Shown: positions 44,883-55,769, counted from the first letter of the stretch. The stretch: 64,000 bases of DNA from Mucilaginibacter aquariorum (GCF_024498135.1 NZ_JANHOH010000001.1:1364001-1428000); one strand, 5' to 3'. The notes: generated by a model not told the origin, from the sequence alone. Numbers and translations are program-made.

Positions 44883-47800
44883 TTATACAACTGTACAGCA
44901 GAATTTAATAAAGGCTTGTTTTAACACCGGTAGTATTGGAACAGTTGACATCCAATACTCTACCGATGGGAACGATTTTACATACTTACGCTTACTAAAG
45001 TTGCATATATGGTATACCTGCCTGTTGCGTATTTCTACGCTTCCCAGGTAAACCTTGTTGGCTTCGGTACATTGCGGGCAATCAATAAGAAACTCTTCGC
45101 AGAACCCATCTTTCAGATATTCTATCAGGTGCTTAAAGATATCCTTATAAGCTGCAAGTATATCATCGCGATAATAGGCAAGGTCTAAAGGTGGATCGGT
45201 TGTATAATTTGGCGCTTGTGCAGCAAACGTAGCTTGTATATCAAATACGGTTAAAGTGTTCACCAAAGTATTAAGCACATAACCTTTTTTATTAAAATTA
45301 TTCACTACGATACCCATCGGGAACAATTGTACCGGTATCCGGAATTGCGGGTGAAGCTGCAGCGCGGCACCAGTAGCCGGGTTATCTAATGATACTCTTA
45401 TCACTTTAAATTTATCTGCCAGTGTAATAAGCAGATCAAAAGAATTAGCTATCGGCAAAAGCGCCAGCCGGAAAATTGAACTGGCTTCTAATACCAATGG
45501 ACTGATCAGCGCACCGGTATTTTGGTCAAAACCGCCCAGTACATCTGCACCAGCGGCATTAGTACCGGTAATGTATATCTTTTTGTTAAAAAATAATATA
45601 TCATTGTTTCCATTTTCACCGGTAAAAGTGAAGAACGAATCATTAACAACAACTCCCGGTACACTGATGTTAAAGATATTTACGCGACTAAACGCCGTGC
45701 CCCCACTGGTGCTTGCTGCTGCAAATGCAAACACACCATCATCAGAAAAAGTAAGTAAACCGGTTGGGTGAAAGCCTTCGCGTACCGGTGTACTAGCAAA
45801 GGCTGCCGTGCCTATATTAGTTAGCTCGTATATACCTTCATTGACAGATACGGCATATATCTGGTTGCTATTAGGCCTTATGGCCAGCGTTACAAACTTT
45901 CTACCGCATTTTGGCGATGTGCTGGTCCATGTATGCTTGCCTGCTGCATCAATAGAAGCAATTGCAAAGTAAGAATCGTTATTATCAATTACTCCAATGG
46001 CATAAAGCGATTTGCCATCTGCCGAGATGGCGATATCTGAAACCACCACATTGCTGGTAGACGGGAATGTAAGGATCTGTGCAACTTCATTGGTTTTTAG
46101 GTTATATACAGTTATACTATTGCCAAAGCCGCATGTGTAAGCAAAGCTACCGCTTGGGTCGAGCTTTATTTTATTGTAAAACTTAAGCGGAGTGCCAAAA
46201 ACGGTATCTAAGCCTGCATCAAGCGGATAATCTGGAAATTGATTATCCTGATCATACATGGCGCAGAAAGTGGAGCTGGATAATAATTCCCTTAGCTCGT
46301 TAAAAAAACACCATATCAACTGGTCTTCATAAACTTTTTCATCGGTATTGGCACCGCAATCTTTAGTTATATCCCTTTTACCCTTTTGCCCCGAGATGTA
46401 TGCGTAAGACCCGCTTGCCGAGTTTATTAGTTGGGCAAATAAGTTGATCATGGCTGTAAGCCGACGCTGTTCTACAGGTACAGGTACTTGTTCGGTTAGT
46501 GAGAAGGATAGTTGCTTTTTAGCGAAAGTGATAACGTTGAGTATATAATCGTCAAAAAAGTCTTTAAGTAACGAGTTTTCTAAAACCTCTTCCCAAAAGC
46601 TCTTTTGAACATATGTTTCCAGTGCTATCACCGGTGCTTCTGCGCCTTTTGCCGATATAGATAAACACACTGTACCGCTGCCGGTAGCATCTAACAAATT
46701 AGCTGCAGCAGCCCGCTCAACCAGATCGTAAGCAATACTACTTTTGGTTTGGACAATGTTACCCTCGCAATCAATAGCATAACCACCGCTTATATTTACC
46801 TGCTGCCTGTTAAAACCGCAGCTTACTTTAAGTCCACATACAACGCCGTATCCATGCATTAATTTATGATGCAGGCGGAGATCATTCGCGGCACATAACA
46901 GGTCTAAGGCTTCCTGCACATTATCAGCATCGCCCAGGTTGCAGTTATTGTTGTTAAAGCTAACATCCTCGGCGCTAATATCTGTTAATGATGGGAATAG
47001 GTGACGGCAATCTTCCAATACAGATGCGCTGCCGTTTATGGTCAACAGGGCAAGCCTGGTATATTTATGGTGAATGCCAATTGGCAACTGCTCAACCGGG
47101 TTTAGGTTAGGTATTTGATACGGAGGCCACTCCACCTCGCCGGTAGCCGTTCTGGCGGGTATGAGCCAGTAATTACCTGCTTTATAAGTACCACCAGTAA
47201 ATTTTACCTGAACACCGTCTTCCAGATCGATCCAGTTATTGGTAGCAGTAACGCCTATAGCTGATGCTGAAGGCCCCGATTGATCCCACCGGCGTAACTT
47301 TTTATTTGTGCGGAAACGATAGGATTCAACCGATGCTGCAAAAGTTATTTTACGTGTAGATGGTACCAGGTCGGTTATCTGCATTAAAGGGTTTGGCTTA
47401 CCTTTAAGGGTAGATTCATCATCAATAATTTCTACCCAATCCCCAATAGCGAAACCAAGCATGGCATCCTTACCTATCGAAGATACGATTATAGAGCTTC
47501 CCGAAATATCATCAATAGTGCTTTCTACTGATGCATTATCGCGCGACCATTTAAAGGTAACATTACCTGCGGTGTCAACATTTTGCACCTCTACGCGGTA
47601 CAACTGATTTTCTAACCTGCGATAGCCCGAGCTTGGCGGCAACAAACAAGGATTTGCATCGGGAGATGTTCTGTTGGTTTGTACATTTAACTTGCCGGTA
47701 ACCGGTGCTGTTAACGCTAACCACTCTTCGAACGGTGTTTTGCAGGAAACATCCGCATCTTCCGCCGCCGCTACCTTTAAATATTTTACCTGCCACACGC

Positions 47801-48332
47801 TTTGCAGGCGGGTAGTTGTATCAGCTTCGCCAAGGGCAACTTCATGTATCAGTGGGTCATCCAGATGGTTTATTTCCCGTTGCCAGGCATCCAAATAAAC
47901 TATATAAGCCCCATTAGGTAAATTTAAGGAGTTAACACCTTCTACCGGGCTTGCCGGCGATGTTAAAGGGCTGCTTAACGGACTGCTTATAAAAATTGAG
48001 ATATCCGGATTGGGGTAATACGGCTGCTTAAGATAGGTAGTAACTTCGGGGGCATTATCTTCCAGCTCACAAAGTAAGCCTTCTACATATATCCTGCCCG
48101 GGGCAATTGCAATATCGGTACCACTGGCAGCAATACTAATATTAAAGCCGTTATTTTTTTTAGGCACACCCGAGGTACCTATTACATCAATAGCTTCGGT
48201 ATGCGTGCGGTACTGTTCTATATCCAGCTGTTCGTTCCAGTCAGAATCAAGCTGTACACGCCCCTGTTGCATCAGGACTCCCCTGTAATGCTTTTTCTTA
48301 TTGAAGATTTTACGAGAATAGTCTCCTGGCAT
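44883..48332 (-). CDS. DUF6519 baseplate/tail-associated protein with beta-propeller
   Basis: An 1149-residue protein. The N-terminus (YSRKIFNKKKHYRGVLMQQG, then QLDSDWNEQLDI) matches DUF6519, found in phage-tail-like gene clusters. Residues about 440-690 include HHKLMHGYGVVCGLKVSCG. Residues about 690-1045 form a YncE-like beta-propeller with repeated strand patterns (IKLDPSGSFAYTCGFGNSI, IAISADGKSLYAIGV). The last 100 residues are Cys-containing (LIDCPQCTEANK) and end in FCCTVV. It may sit at the baseplate rim and use the propeller for receptor or glycan contact. The start is supported by an AGGAGG at good spacing. It follows the tail-I gene by 26 bases. Confidence 0.75.
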   Translation of the reverse strand: MPGDYSRKIFNKKKHYRGVLMQQGRVQLDSDWNEQLDIEQYRTHTEAIDVIGTSGVPKKNNGFNISIAASGTDIAIAPGRIYVEGLLCELEDNAPEVTTYLKQPYYPNPDISIFISSPLSSPLTSPASPVEGVNSLNLPNGAYIVYLDAWQREINHLDDPLIHEVALGEADTTTRLQSVWQVKYLKVAAAEDADVSCKTPFEEWLALTAPVTGKLNVQTNRTSPDANPCLLPPSSGYRRLENQLYRVEVQNVDTAGNVTFKWSRDNASVESTIDDISGSSIIVSSIGKDAMLGFAIGDWVEIIDDESTLKGKPNPLMQITDLVPSTRKITFAASVESYRFRTNKKLRRWDQSGPSASAIGVTATNNWIDLEDGVQVKFTGGTYKAGNYWLIPARTATGEVEWPPYQIPNLNPVEQLPIGIHHKYTRLALLTINGSASVLEDCRHLFPSLTDISAEDVSFNNNNCNLGDADNVQEALDLLCAANDLRLHHKLMHGYGVVCGLKVSCGFNRQQVNISGGYAIDCEGNIVQTKSSIAYDLVERAAAANLLDATGSGTVCLSISAKGAEAPVIALETYVQKSFWEEVLENSLLKDFFDDYILNVITFAKKQLSFSLTEQVPVPVEQRRLTAMINLFAQLINSASGSYAYISGQKGKRDITKDCGANTDEKVYEDQLIWCFFNELRELLSSSTFCAMYDQDNQFPDYPLDAGLDTVFGTPLKFYNKIKLDPSGSFAYTCGFGNSITVYNLKTNEVAQILTFPSTSNVVVSDIAISADGKSLYAIGVIDNNDSYFAIASIDAAGKHTWTSTSPKCGRKFVTLAIRPNSNQIYAVSVNEGIYELTNIGTAAFASTPVREGFHPTGLLTFSDDGVFAFAAASTSGGTAFSRVNIFNISVPGVVVNDSFFTFTGENGNNDILFFNKKIYITGTNAAGADVLGGFDQNTGALISPLVLEASSIFRLALLPIANSFDLLITLADKFKVIRVSLDNPATGAALQLHPQFRIPVQLFPMGIVVNNFNKKGYVLNTLVNTLTVFDIQATFAAQAPNYTTDPPLDLAYYRDDILAAYKDIFKHLIEYLKDGFCEEFLIDCPQCTEANKVYLGSVEIRNRQVYHICNFSKRKYVKSFPSVEYWMSTVPILPVLKQAFIKFCCTVV

Positions 48333-48339
48333 TGTTATT

Positions 48340-48345
48340 CCTCCT
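48340..48345 (-). promoter_or_regulatory. Strong Shine-Dalgarno of the DUF6519 gene
   Basis: AGGAGG lies seven bases before the ATG at 48332. Strong SD sequences are uncommon in Bacteroidota, so this supports the start and hints at high translation of this gene. Confidence 0.7.
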
Positions 48346-48358
48346 GATTTAGATTGGT

Positions 48359-50554
48359 TTATGATGCATATAATATCCCTGCCTCGAGCCCAAAACGCAG
48401 ATATTCATCTAAGCGGGCCCTAAGGTTTTGTTCGCGCTGCGGCTGATACAAATTATGGAATACACCTATTTCTGCCCCGTCATCAGCGCCTTGCTTTATT
48501 TGTTGGGCACAATATTTACTTAATTGACAATAACCCGCGTCGCCGTATTTTTCGCTGGTAAATACCGGCTTTACAGTTGTGGCAAGCTCGGCCTTTTCTG
48601 GTTGGCAATGGTACAAACGCGGCAATTTTGAACCCGGCGGCACGTACGAAAAACGGATACACCCTTGTTGCAGGCGTTCGGCAATAACCGGGCTTGCCCA
48701 AGTATCTGCAGGTAATAACTCCGAATTGAATATGGAGTTTGATGCGTTTATAACCATTGCATAAACCTTACCCGTTACCGTTGTGTTTATTAAACTTAAT
48801 GCTGCCCCGAAACCTGATCCTGCCAGTCCGCTGTAAACAACGCCAGTTGGATCTGCGGCATCAGCAATGCTATTTTCCAGTGTTATATCTGCCCCATCAA
48901 TAGAACGGATAGCCCCCGTAATGGATGACTTGATGTTAATAACCGTATCCGGCAGCTCTATTATCAGTGCCGGCACCGCGGCTTTTGATGCCCTTGCGCC
49001 AATTGCCGGGACAGGCCCGGGTGCAATGGTGCAATGTTCTATCACCAAAGAGTGCAGCTTATTAGCACTTGTATCTGCTTTTTTAAGCGGAATTCTTAAA
49101 GCACCACCGCTAAAAGTAATACCATTTACAGAGAAGATGGCCTCATCCCCTCCTTCTATAGAAACATCTCCATTCAGTACCAGCAAGGGGTTAAACCCAT
49201 CGGCAGCCCGTAGTTCTATTTTCTTCTCGGCAGCAATTTTAACTACCGGTGTTTCAAAAAAGTAAGCGTTACTGTGTACCTCCACAACTCCTCCGGTCAA
49301 GGTTAATGCATTAAGGGCAGCCTGAATAGTTGGTTGTTCGGATGGTACTTTTATTATGTTTTTCAGTTCCGCATCAAAGGTTTTGCCCCGGCTATATTCG
49401 CCGCCGCCCATTGCTGTGCTAAATCCCGAAAAGTAATTTACATCTACCTTAGTGGGTGCATTAGCTATCGGGAAAGCCAGCCTACCCAGAACCGGATCGA
49501 TAGTTATTTTATCCACAGGGGTATTGGCCCAGCCTATCACATTACCACCCGGATCGAGCAGATCGCTCAGATTACAAACTTTAACAATATCTGCTAAGGC
49601 AGGTGGTACGCCATCTCCGGGTAAAACAGCCGTGTCATTTTTATAGACCAATATACTTTCGTTTCCATCGCCATAAAAGGCATCAAGATCGGTTAGCATG
49701 TTACGCCCAATGGGCATAGCAACATTGCTTTCATTAGCCAGATGGGTAATTATAGCATCTGTTTGCGGACTGTTGTATAATGGTACATCAAGCCCTAATC
49801 GGTTAAACTTATAACGGGTACTATCAATTTTATAAGCGGGTGATTTGGTATGCGCGTAACTGTTTATTCGCCATAACCAAACACCTATATTTTGGATATT
49901 GTATTCACCTCTTTTGCTCGTAATATTTCTTACATCGGCAGTATGCGCGGTTTTATCAAACGGTTTATTAATTTTTTCATGCGTATCCCATGCGCGGATG
50001 CTGGCTACTGATAAATTTTCGGGGCGTAAATGGTTTAAGTATTGTGTGGTGGCAAGCAGTTGAAAATATTCTACAACGCTTGCATTCCACCCGGTTACAT
50101 CCCGGGCTAATTGCTCTAAAACGGCGGCTGTACCTTTGCGCCTTCGGTACGAAAGCGTATTGGCCACCTGCGACCGCTGACTAAAATCAGCATCGGGGTA
50201 AACATATAAACCACGGGCAGCCACAAGGTCTCCAATATAAGGCACAACCCATTCTGCGCAGGTTTCAATAAATTGATCATCATAAAGCTGATCAAAATTA
50301 TCTTCCAATACGGCTATCTGGTCGGCAATTATACTAAGCAACGCTTTTAACGGCCCTCTCTGCTTCTCGTCAAGCAAACTGCGAAGGTCGTCGGCCTCAA
50401 GGCTGTCCTGGTTTATAATGCCACTAAGTTCCAGTGTTAACTGTGCAATACTTGCCTTATCATCCGCGGTAAGTACTTTAGCACCAAACTTCGTATCCCG
50501 CACCCTGTAAAAGGCAGGTAAAAGCTGGTACAACCTGTTTACATCAAAACTCAT
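48359..50554 (-). CDS. Phage tail protein I-like baseplate protein with beta-helix region
   Basis: A 731-residue protein. Residues 1-230 match the tail-protein-I/TIGR02242-type domain (NRLYQLLPAFYRVRD, WVVPYIGDLVA, LSYRRRKGTAAVLEQLARDVTGW, NHLRPENLS). Residues about 385-600 read as a right-handed beta-helix (PTIQAALNALTLTGGVVEVH, ISGANGIT-like strands), a fold common in tailspikes that bind or cut glycans; no catalytic residues could be assigned. The C-terminus is specific to eCIS relatives. The start overlaps the stop of the upstream baseplate gene by 4 bases (ATGA type). Confidence 0.8.
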   Translation of the reverse strand: MSFDVNRLYQLLPAFYRVRDTKFGAKVLTADDKASIAQLTLELSGIINQDSLEADDLRSLLDEKQRGPLKALLSIIADQIAVLEDNFDQLYDDQFIETCAEWVVPYIGDLVAARGLYVYPDADFSQRSQVANTLSYRRRKGTAAVLEQLARDVTGWNASVVEYFQLLATTQYLNHLRPENLSVASIRAWDTHEKINKPFDKTAHTADVRNITSKRGEYNIQNIGVWLWRINSYAHTKSPAYKIDSTRYKFNRLGLDVPLYNSPQTDAIITHLANESNVAMPIGRNMLTDLDAFYGDGNESILVYKNDTAVLPGDGVPPALADIVKVCNLSDLLDPGGNVIGWANTPVDKITIDPVLGRLAFPIANAPTKVDVNYFSGFSTAMGGGEYSRGKTFDAELKNIIKVPSEQPTIQAALNALTLTGGVVEVHSNAYFFETPVVKIAAEKKIELRAADGFNPLLVLNGDVSIEGGDEAIFSVNGITFSGGALRIPLKKADTSANKLHSLVIEHCTIAPGPVPAIGARASKAAVPALIIELPDTVINIKSSITGAIRSIDGADITLENSIADAADPTGVVYSGLAGSGFGAALSLINTTVTGKVYAMVINASNSIFNSELLPADTWASPVIAERLQQGCIRFSYVPPGSKLPRLYHCQPEKAELATTVKPVFTSEKYGDAGYCQLSKYCAQQIKQGADDGAEIGVFHNLYQPQREQNLRARLDEYLRFGLEAGILYAS

Positions 50555-53217
50555 AACATTTGTGTTAATTGAATAGGTCGCGGGTCAATAGTGAGCAGCT
50601 CTGCAGGGACAATTTTATCGTCCCCCTGCTCTGGCCTGGCTGATTTGAGTAGGTTATTTAAAACCAGACTATTCTCTGTTCTATACAAATTATCAAGGTC
50701 AATAGCTACAACGCCCTCAATCTTTTGCATGGCAGCAATTACTTCGCTTTGCGAAACCAACTGCCCTAATTGCCTTTGTTTAAACGAAAACCTGTCCCTT
50801 AAACAGGCATCAACAGCATTTAATACATTTTTGGCGATATATGCAGGGTCTATTTGAACTTTGGCTTCAAGCCTGAAGAAAACCGGTTTATATGACCTTA
50901 CGGCAATAGGCACATTAGCATCGCCTAATTTTAATAGGGTATTTGTTAAGCTACCGACAAGATCATCACTCACCAACTGGCCATTTGAACCGGCTACAGT
51001 GATGCTCACCCCTCTTTTTTGCCCAAACCACGCCCATGTGGACAGCGCTTTATCTATCCCGGCAAATGCGCGGGAAAAATCTTCATAATCCTGCAGAGAT
51101 ACTATACGGCCAAGTGTGTGTATGGTTAAAGTAGCATTGGCTTTTGCATCATCAATTTGCTCAGCATCGGCAGCGCCACTTGGTGCCAGCATATTGGTAA
51201 CCTCTTTAACCCCTAAAGGCCGGGTAATTAACTGTGACAATTGATTAGCTTTTACCAAACCGCCAAGCCCTATACCTTTTCGGTATGTTGCTTTAATATT
51301 ATTTTGCCCTCTTGGTAAGCGGGAGCCGTTTATACCATCGCCAAATATAATGGTGGTGGTAGCATCGTCATTTAGTTGAGTCACATATACTTTATCAGTA
51401 GATGCACAGCCAATAAATGAGTCTGTTTTTAACCAAAGAATATCATTTACCCTTATTTCGAGGGTTGATTTAGCACCCGATGCGGTATCGGCGCTTATAT
51501 AAGTTAACGGAGTTTGCTTTAAGGTAAATTTTTGGAAAGCTTTAGATGTATCGCCACTCCCCAGCACCTCTTTAACCGTTTCGCCATTTGTTGCGTAAGC
51601 TATATTGGCATTTATATATACGGAGCTGCGCAAATACTCATTTTTGAGAGATTGCTCAAAAACAAGGAATGTAAGCCCGCTTTCAATAATTATACTTTTG
51701 ATGATCAGCAACTCTGTTGATGTTACCCCGGGGATATCTGCACGCTTGCCTGTAAGTAAAATTGTTTGGCCAATAGCCAGTTTCATATCAAGCGTTTGTA
51801 GTTCCAGTTTATCGCCGGTAACAACCTCGTCTATCTGGGTTTGGGCCAGCTCAAGTTTTTCGCTTTGGGCGTATACCGCAATATCGCGCAAAGGGGCAAT
51901 ATCTCCCGCTGTATTAGGGTCGTACCAGTGTATGTTCCATGGAAATTTTACCAGGGTAGTTTTAGAACTTAGACCATAAGCTGTTCTAGACCGCTGATAG
52001 ACCTCACTAATCTGCGACGCATCGGAATCTTCAATTGCTACGTCGGGTTTTTGCACTGCTATAAAGCTATTTGGCAATATGCCGTCATAAGCGTTATCTA
52101 AAAATATCCTATCCAGCTGTTCAGCGTCAATAGGCCACTCTTTCCATTCAACTGGTTTTTTTGGAAGGGTACCATCATACACCACCTGCTTTAAGGCATT
52201 GTATCCAAATACTGAAACCCGTTTGCGAAATACGTATACACTAACATCATTTTCCTCGGCTTTGCTTTCAGTTATCTTTTTTACACCAAGTAAAAAATCG
52301 GTTGTTGGCCATCCCTGGGTTTTGAGCAGGGCAGACAGGTCTTCCCTATTCCAGGTACTGTTTATGATGTTTTTAATAACATTTTCGTCAAGTGTCAATT
52401 TATCCGGAAAATCAGTTATTGAACCATCCACCACCGGCTCCGGCTGCTCATATGGCGGCATAGCAGCTGTAGTATCCAGATTGGCCCACGTAGTTTGGGT
52501 ATTGATATCTAAATAAATACTCAATATTTTGCGTAACCCCGGCTTTTTAGGATTCTTGATGTATAAAATGTCACCTACTTTAAGATCATTGCTCAGCCCT
52601 TTAAAAACTATTCTATTTGTATCCCTATCAGGACTTTGTTTTTGTGTTATCCTTGGCTTTAAAGCATTCCATTCGGCGCGGGCATAGATTTCTTCAATGG
52701 TTTCAAAGGTTTGGGCTGTTTCATTAGGCCCGGGTACGCTTTGCACCTTGGTGCCGCTTTCAATTAATACAGGCGGCAGATCTACCCCCGAATTACCAGT
52801 TATAACACCCGCGGTTAAAGCGCCCGGCAGGTCATCCAGTTTAAAAGACAAATAGGTACTTGCAGCAACACCCGGCCGCAGCTCGTAATCAATTAAACGG
52901 GCAAGCTCCAGTACAGATAACCGCTCGGTAGCTGTTTTTAAATAGGATTCGTTTGCAATGCGCTCCTGATAAAAAGTAAGCACATCTGAAACAACCGACC
53001 ATGAATCGAGCAGGGCTATAGTGAAATCATTATCATTTCTGGTAGACAGGTCACGCAGGGAGGGCTGCCTTGAAAGTGTTAATGCAGCAAGCAGACTTTT
53101 CTTAAAATCGTCGTGTACACCCGCACGATAAGCAATGGCATTTAACCCGGGCCGGTTATAAACCGTAAGCGGTGTTTCTGGCGATGTGCCGGAACAGCAA
53201 TTGCAGGTATCGCTCAT
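50551..53217 (-). CDS. Putative baseplate assembly protein, TIGR02243/Afp12-like
   Basis: An 888-residue protein. The N-terminal segment (LTVYNRPGLNAIAYRAGVH, FTIALLDSWSVVSDVLTFYQERI, LARLIDYELRPGVAAS) is diagnostic of the putative baseplate assembly family of eCIS and related particles. The C-terminal third has a J/gp47-like pattern (TTIIFGDGINGSRLPRGQNN, ATYRKGIGLGG, GRIVSLQDYEDFSRAFAGI). It should form part of the baseplate wedges that trigger sheath contraction. A Cys cluster, CNCC, opens the protein. It overlaps both neighbours by 4 bases, and a GGAGGT lies before its ATG. Confidence 0.9.
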   Translation of the reverse strand: MSDTCNCCSGTSPETPLTVYNRPGLNAIAYRAGVHDDFKKSLLAALTLSRQPSLRDLSTRNDNDFTIALLDSWSVVSDVLTFYQERIANESYLKTATERLSVLELARLIDYELRPGVAASTYLSFKLDDLPGALTAGVITGNSGVDLPPVLIESGTKVQSVPGPNETAQTFETIEEIYARAEWNALKPRITQKQSPDRDTNRIVFKGLSNDLKVGDILYIKNPKKPGLRKILSIYLDINTQTTWANLDTTAAMPPYEQPEPVVDGSITDFPDKLTLDENVIKNIINSTWNREDLSALLKTQGWPTTDFLLGVKKITESKAEENDVSVYVFRKRVSVFGYNALKQVVYDGTLPKKPVEWKEWPIDAEQLDRIFLDNAYDGILPNSFIAVQKPDVAIEDSDASQISEVYQRSRTAYGLSSKTTLVKFPWNIHWYDPNTAGDIAPLRDIAVYAQSEKLELAQTQIDEVVTGDKLELQTLDMKLAIGQTILLTGKRADIPGVTSTELLIIKSIIIESGLTFLVFEQSLKNEYLRSSVYINANIAYATNGETVKEVLGSGDTSKAFQKFTLKQTPLTYISADTASGAKSTLEIRVNDILWLKTDSFIGCASTDKVYVTQLNDDATTTIIFGDGINGSRLPRGQNNIKATYRKGIGLGGLVKANQLSQLITRPLGVKEVTNMLAPSGAADAEQIDDAKANATLTIHTLGRIVSLQDYEDFSRAFAGIDKALSTWAWFGQKRGVSITVAGSNGQLVSDDLVGSLTNTLLKLGDANVPIAVRSYKPVFFRLEAKVQIDPAYIAKNVLNAVDACLRDRFSFKQRQLGQLVSQSEVIAAMQKIEGVVAIDLDNLYRTENSLVLNNLLKSARPEQGDDKIVPAELLTIDPRPIQLTQML

Positions 53218-55763
53218 TTTCTACCTCCGTTTATTATCAGGTTAAATACACCCCTTTCAGGGAAATTAGGATTATTGTCCACACGTGCTATTTCGAGCCG
53301 GTTAATGAAAAGTTTGCCGCTATCAATAGCATCCGTTAATGGCTGGCCCTGGCGTTGAAACTTAATAACATTTACCGATGCTACACCCGGTATTTCCTGT
53401 GCTGTCGCGTATATATTGCTCAGGTAAACCGTTTGCCCGAATGTGAAATTATCCGGGTGGAAAACACCTTTTTTCCCATTAGGCAATACCCGGTTACTGA
53501 AGGCTTTCAGCAGCGCCGCTTTTACATCGGATGCAAAGTAGGTATCCTGTATACAAACGTTTATTTCTATATCTAATGAAACGTATACCGGGCCGTTAAC
53601 CTCCAGGTCAACACCTGCCATTCTGTATTTTTCAAGTCCGCTTCGCAGATCAGTTTCATATTGTTCATCAACATCATATCCTCCCATGCGATCAACCGAT
53701 ATAAAATTGGTGTGCCAGCTGCCTGTCCACCGGGACGTAGCTGCGGCACGCTGGATATCGGGCATGCTGCGTTTGGCCATTTCTTCATAATCAGCAGGCA
53801 ATACCGCCCGTTCCTGCACCCTAAAGGTTTTAGGTGCTTTAAGCCTCACCTCCTCCATACTTTCGGGATCAATACCGCCGGTTGCAGGTAAAAGATTAGT
53901 TATTTTCAATATGGCAGCTTTATTATTCAGTATCGCATTATCATTTGTAGCAATATGGGCAAGTACATCGGCCCCTATGTTACCGTTTGTACCGTTACCT
54001 ATGCGATATGTTGCTGTAAACTTAGAACCCGCTTTTGGCCTTGCACCTAATATGCCATCGCCAAACCGTATATGGGCTGCACCGTCAGATTCCATCTCAA
54101 CTACAAATTCTTTAATTTGCGAATTGCTTTCCAGCAGATCGCGTTGCGGAAACCATTGGCCGGTAACTATCGGCGCATCCGGGTCTTCAAACTCACTAAG
54201 TACTATTTCCGGTTTAATAAAGCCGTTCAGCTTCCCGGTTACCAAAGTAGCCGGAGTTGTGATATCATCGTTATTATATTCAACGGCAAACGTTAAAGGC
54301 CCTTGCTTTAAATGCGGGCGGTAACGTGGCAATATCAAGTCAGCATCCTCATGTTTACAATGATCTGTTTGCTGATCAGTGGTCGCTACTCTGGCCAGTG
54401 GCGCCCTTTGCGGATAAAGGGAACTTTCTTGTGCATCCTTATACGTAAGGCCATGATCTGCCAAAACGATGTTGCCAAGTGCTACACTTACATTGGGTAT
54501 ATAATCGCTGTTTACCCTTGATGATATACATAGCGAAAAAGGTAAAGCGTCGAGCGTATTCCAGGTTATTTCTGTAACCGGCTGCTCCCCATTAAATAAG
54601 GGGTCTTGAGATGGAGTTACCGCCGTTAACCTTACGGGATGCCTATGCTTAGCGTCGGCATCGCCGATGGCGCCTGTTTTTGGGCCAAGCACTTCTGCCA
54701 GTATCAATATATCCCCCACCTTAAGGTTGGGGTAACTACCTGCTAAAGTTGCAGAGGTTGTTCCTTTCGGTAAACAGCATTCTTCTTCGCCCCAGGTATA
54801 AAAATTAATGGAGTTATGTTTACTGTAAAAAACAGTATCGTGTAATAGCTCAAATACCTGCGCACCCTCGTAAACCGCCTGCTCAAATTGTGTGCTATTT
54901 ATTGGTATAACAGCGGGTAATTCGGGTATATGGGCTATAAATTTTGTTTTGTTATTCTCATTGCCGGCCTTGTAGTTATAACCATTTAAGTCATCGCTTA
55001 CGCTTATTTGTACCCAGGCACGTGCGTTGCATCCATCGTTTATAAAATAATCTACCAACCGTGCATGCCTTCTAACCGAAACCCGTTTGCGGGAGGTGTT
55101 CAGGTAAGCTTCTGTCGCGATAGCATCCTGTTGATAGCTCAAATAATCGCCTACATAGGCCAGCAGCTCGATAATAGCTACACCAGGATCGGCAGGGTTA
55201 CGCTCTGTCCAGCCCGGGGCTAACAGCGACATCCTGTCAAGCATTAACTGCCTGAAACTGGAATAATCTTTCGCCAGGTAATTTATATCGGGTATAGGTG
55301 CAGTCAGTTTTTCACATGAGGTATCCTGCTGGCAATCAAAATCACTCGGGCAAAGCACCTTAAATGAAAAATCAACCTCCGAAAGTATCAGATCAAAATT
55401 TGCAGGCGGCTGCGGATGGTCTTCATCCTTGATAAGGCGAAGCTTATAAGTTGAGAAATCGCCCGATTTATTTACTTTGATCTGCAACACCCGCGCATCG
55501 GAAACCAAGGGGGAAGCAACCGCGACTGCTTTAACCTCAATAACCTTTATACCCTTTATCCGTTCACCACCTTCTATCCTGAAGTTTGCTTTTGTAAGCG
55601 TAACCGGTAATACTGGTTTCAAAAAATGAATAAACAGCGTAGTTTGCCTGTCCTGGTTTGCATCAGCAGGGTTATCCAGAACTTCTAAAAAGTCGATACC
55701 ATTTAAGGTGGCATGGGCTTTAACCGCGTTCCTTCTTATTTCGCTACAGCAGTGGTATTGCAT
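53214..55763 (-). CDS. Baseplate J/gp47-like wedge protein, Afp11-like
   Basis: An 849-residue protein. Signature segments are YLAKDYSSFRQLMLDRMSLL, PADPGVAIIELLAYVGDYLS, RVSVRRHARLVDYFIND, IRFGDGILGARPKAGSKF and RAVLPADYEEMAKR, typical of large J-like wedge proteins of contractile injection systems. It probably makes the wedge heterodimer with the following TIGR02243-type protein. The N-terminal 120 residues are an extra domain (YHCCSEIRRNAVK). The 4-base ATGA overlap with the next gene indicates coupled translation. Confidence 0.9.
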   Translation of the reverse strand: MQYHCCSEIRRNAVKAHATLNGIDFLEVLDNPADANQDRQTTLFIHFLKPVLPVTLTKANFRIEGGERIKGIKVIEVKAVAVASPLVSDARVLQIKVNKSGDFSTYKLRLIKDEDHPQPPANFDLILSEVDFSFKVLCPSDFDCQQDTSCEKLTAPIPDINYLAKDYSSFRQLMLDRMSLLAPGWTERNPADPGVAIIELLAYVGDYLSYQQDAIATEAYLNTSRKRVSVRRHARLVDYFINDGCNARAWVQISVSDDLNGYNYKAGNENNKTKFIAHIPELPAVIPINSTQFEQAVYEGAQVFELLHDTVFYSKHNSINFYTWGEEECCLPKGTTSATLAGSYPNLKVGDILILAEVLGPKTGAIGDADAKHRHPVRLTAVTPSQDPLFNGEQPVTEITWNTLDALPFSLCISSRVNSDYIPNVSVALGNIVLADHGLTYKDAQESSLYPQRAPLARVATTDQQTDHCKHEDADLILPRYRPHLKQGPLTFAVEYNNDDITTPATLVTGKLNGFIKPEIVLSEFEDPDAPIVTGQWFPQRDLLESNSQIKEFVVEMESDGAAHIRFGDGILGARPKAGSKFTATYRIGNGTNGNIGADVLAHIATNDNAILNNKAAILKITNLLPATGGIDPESMEEVRLKAPKTFRVQERAVLPADYEEMAKRSMPDIQRAAATSRWTGSWHTNFISVDRMGGYDVDEQYETDLRSGLEKYRMAGVDLEVNGPVYVSLDIEINVCIQDTYFASDVKAALLKAFSNRVLPNGKKGVFHPDNFTFGQTVYLSNIYATAQEIPGVASVNVIKFQRQGQPLTDAIDSGKLFINRLEIARVDNNPNFPERGVFNLIINGGRK

Positions 55764-55769
55764 TTGTTA

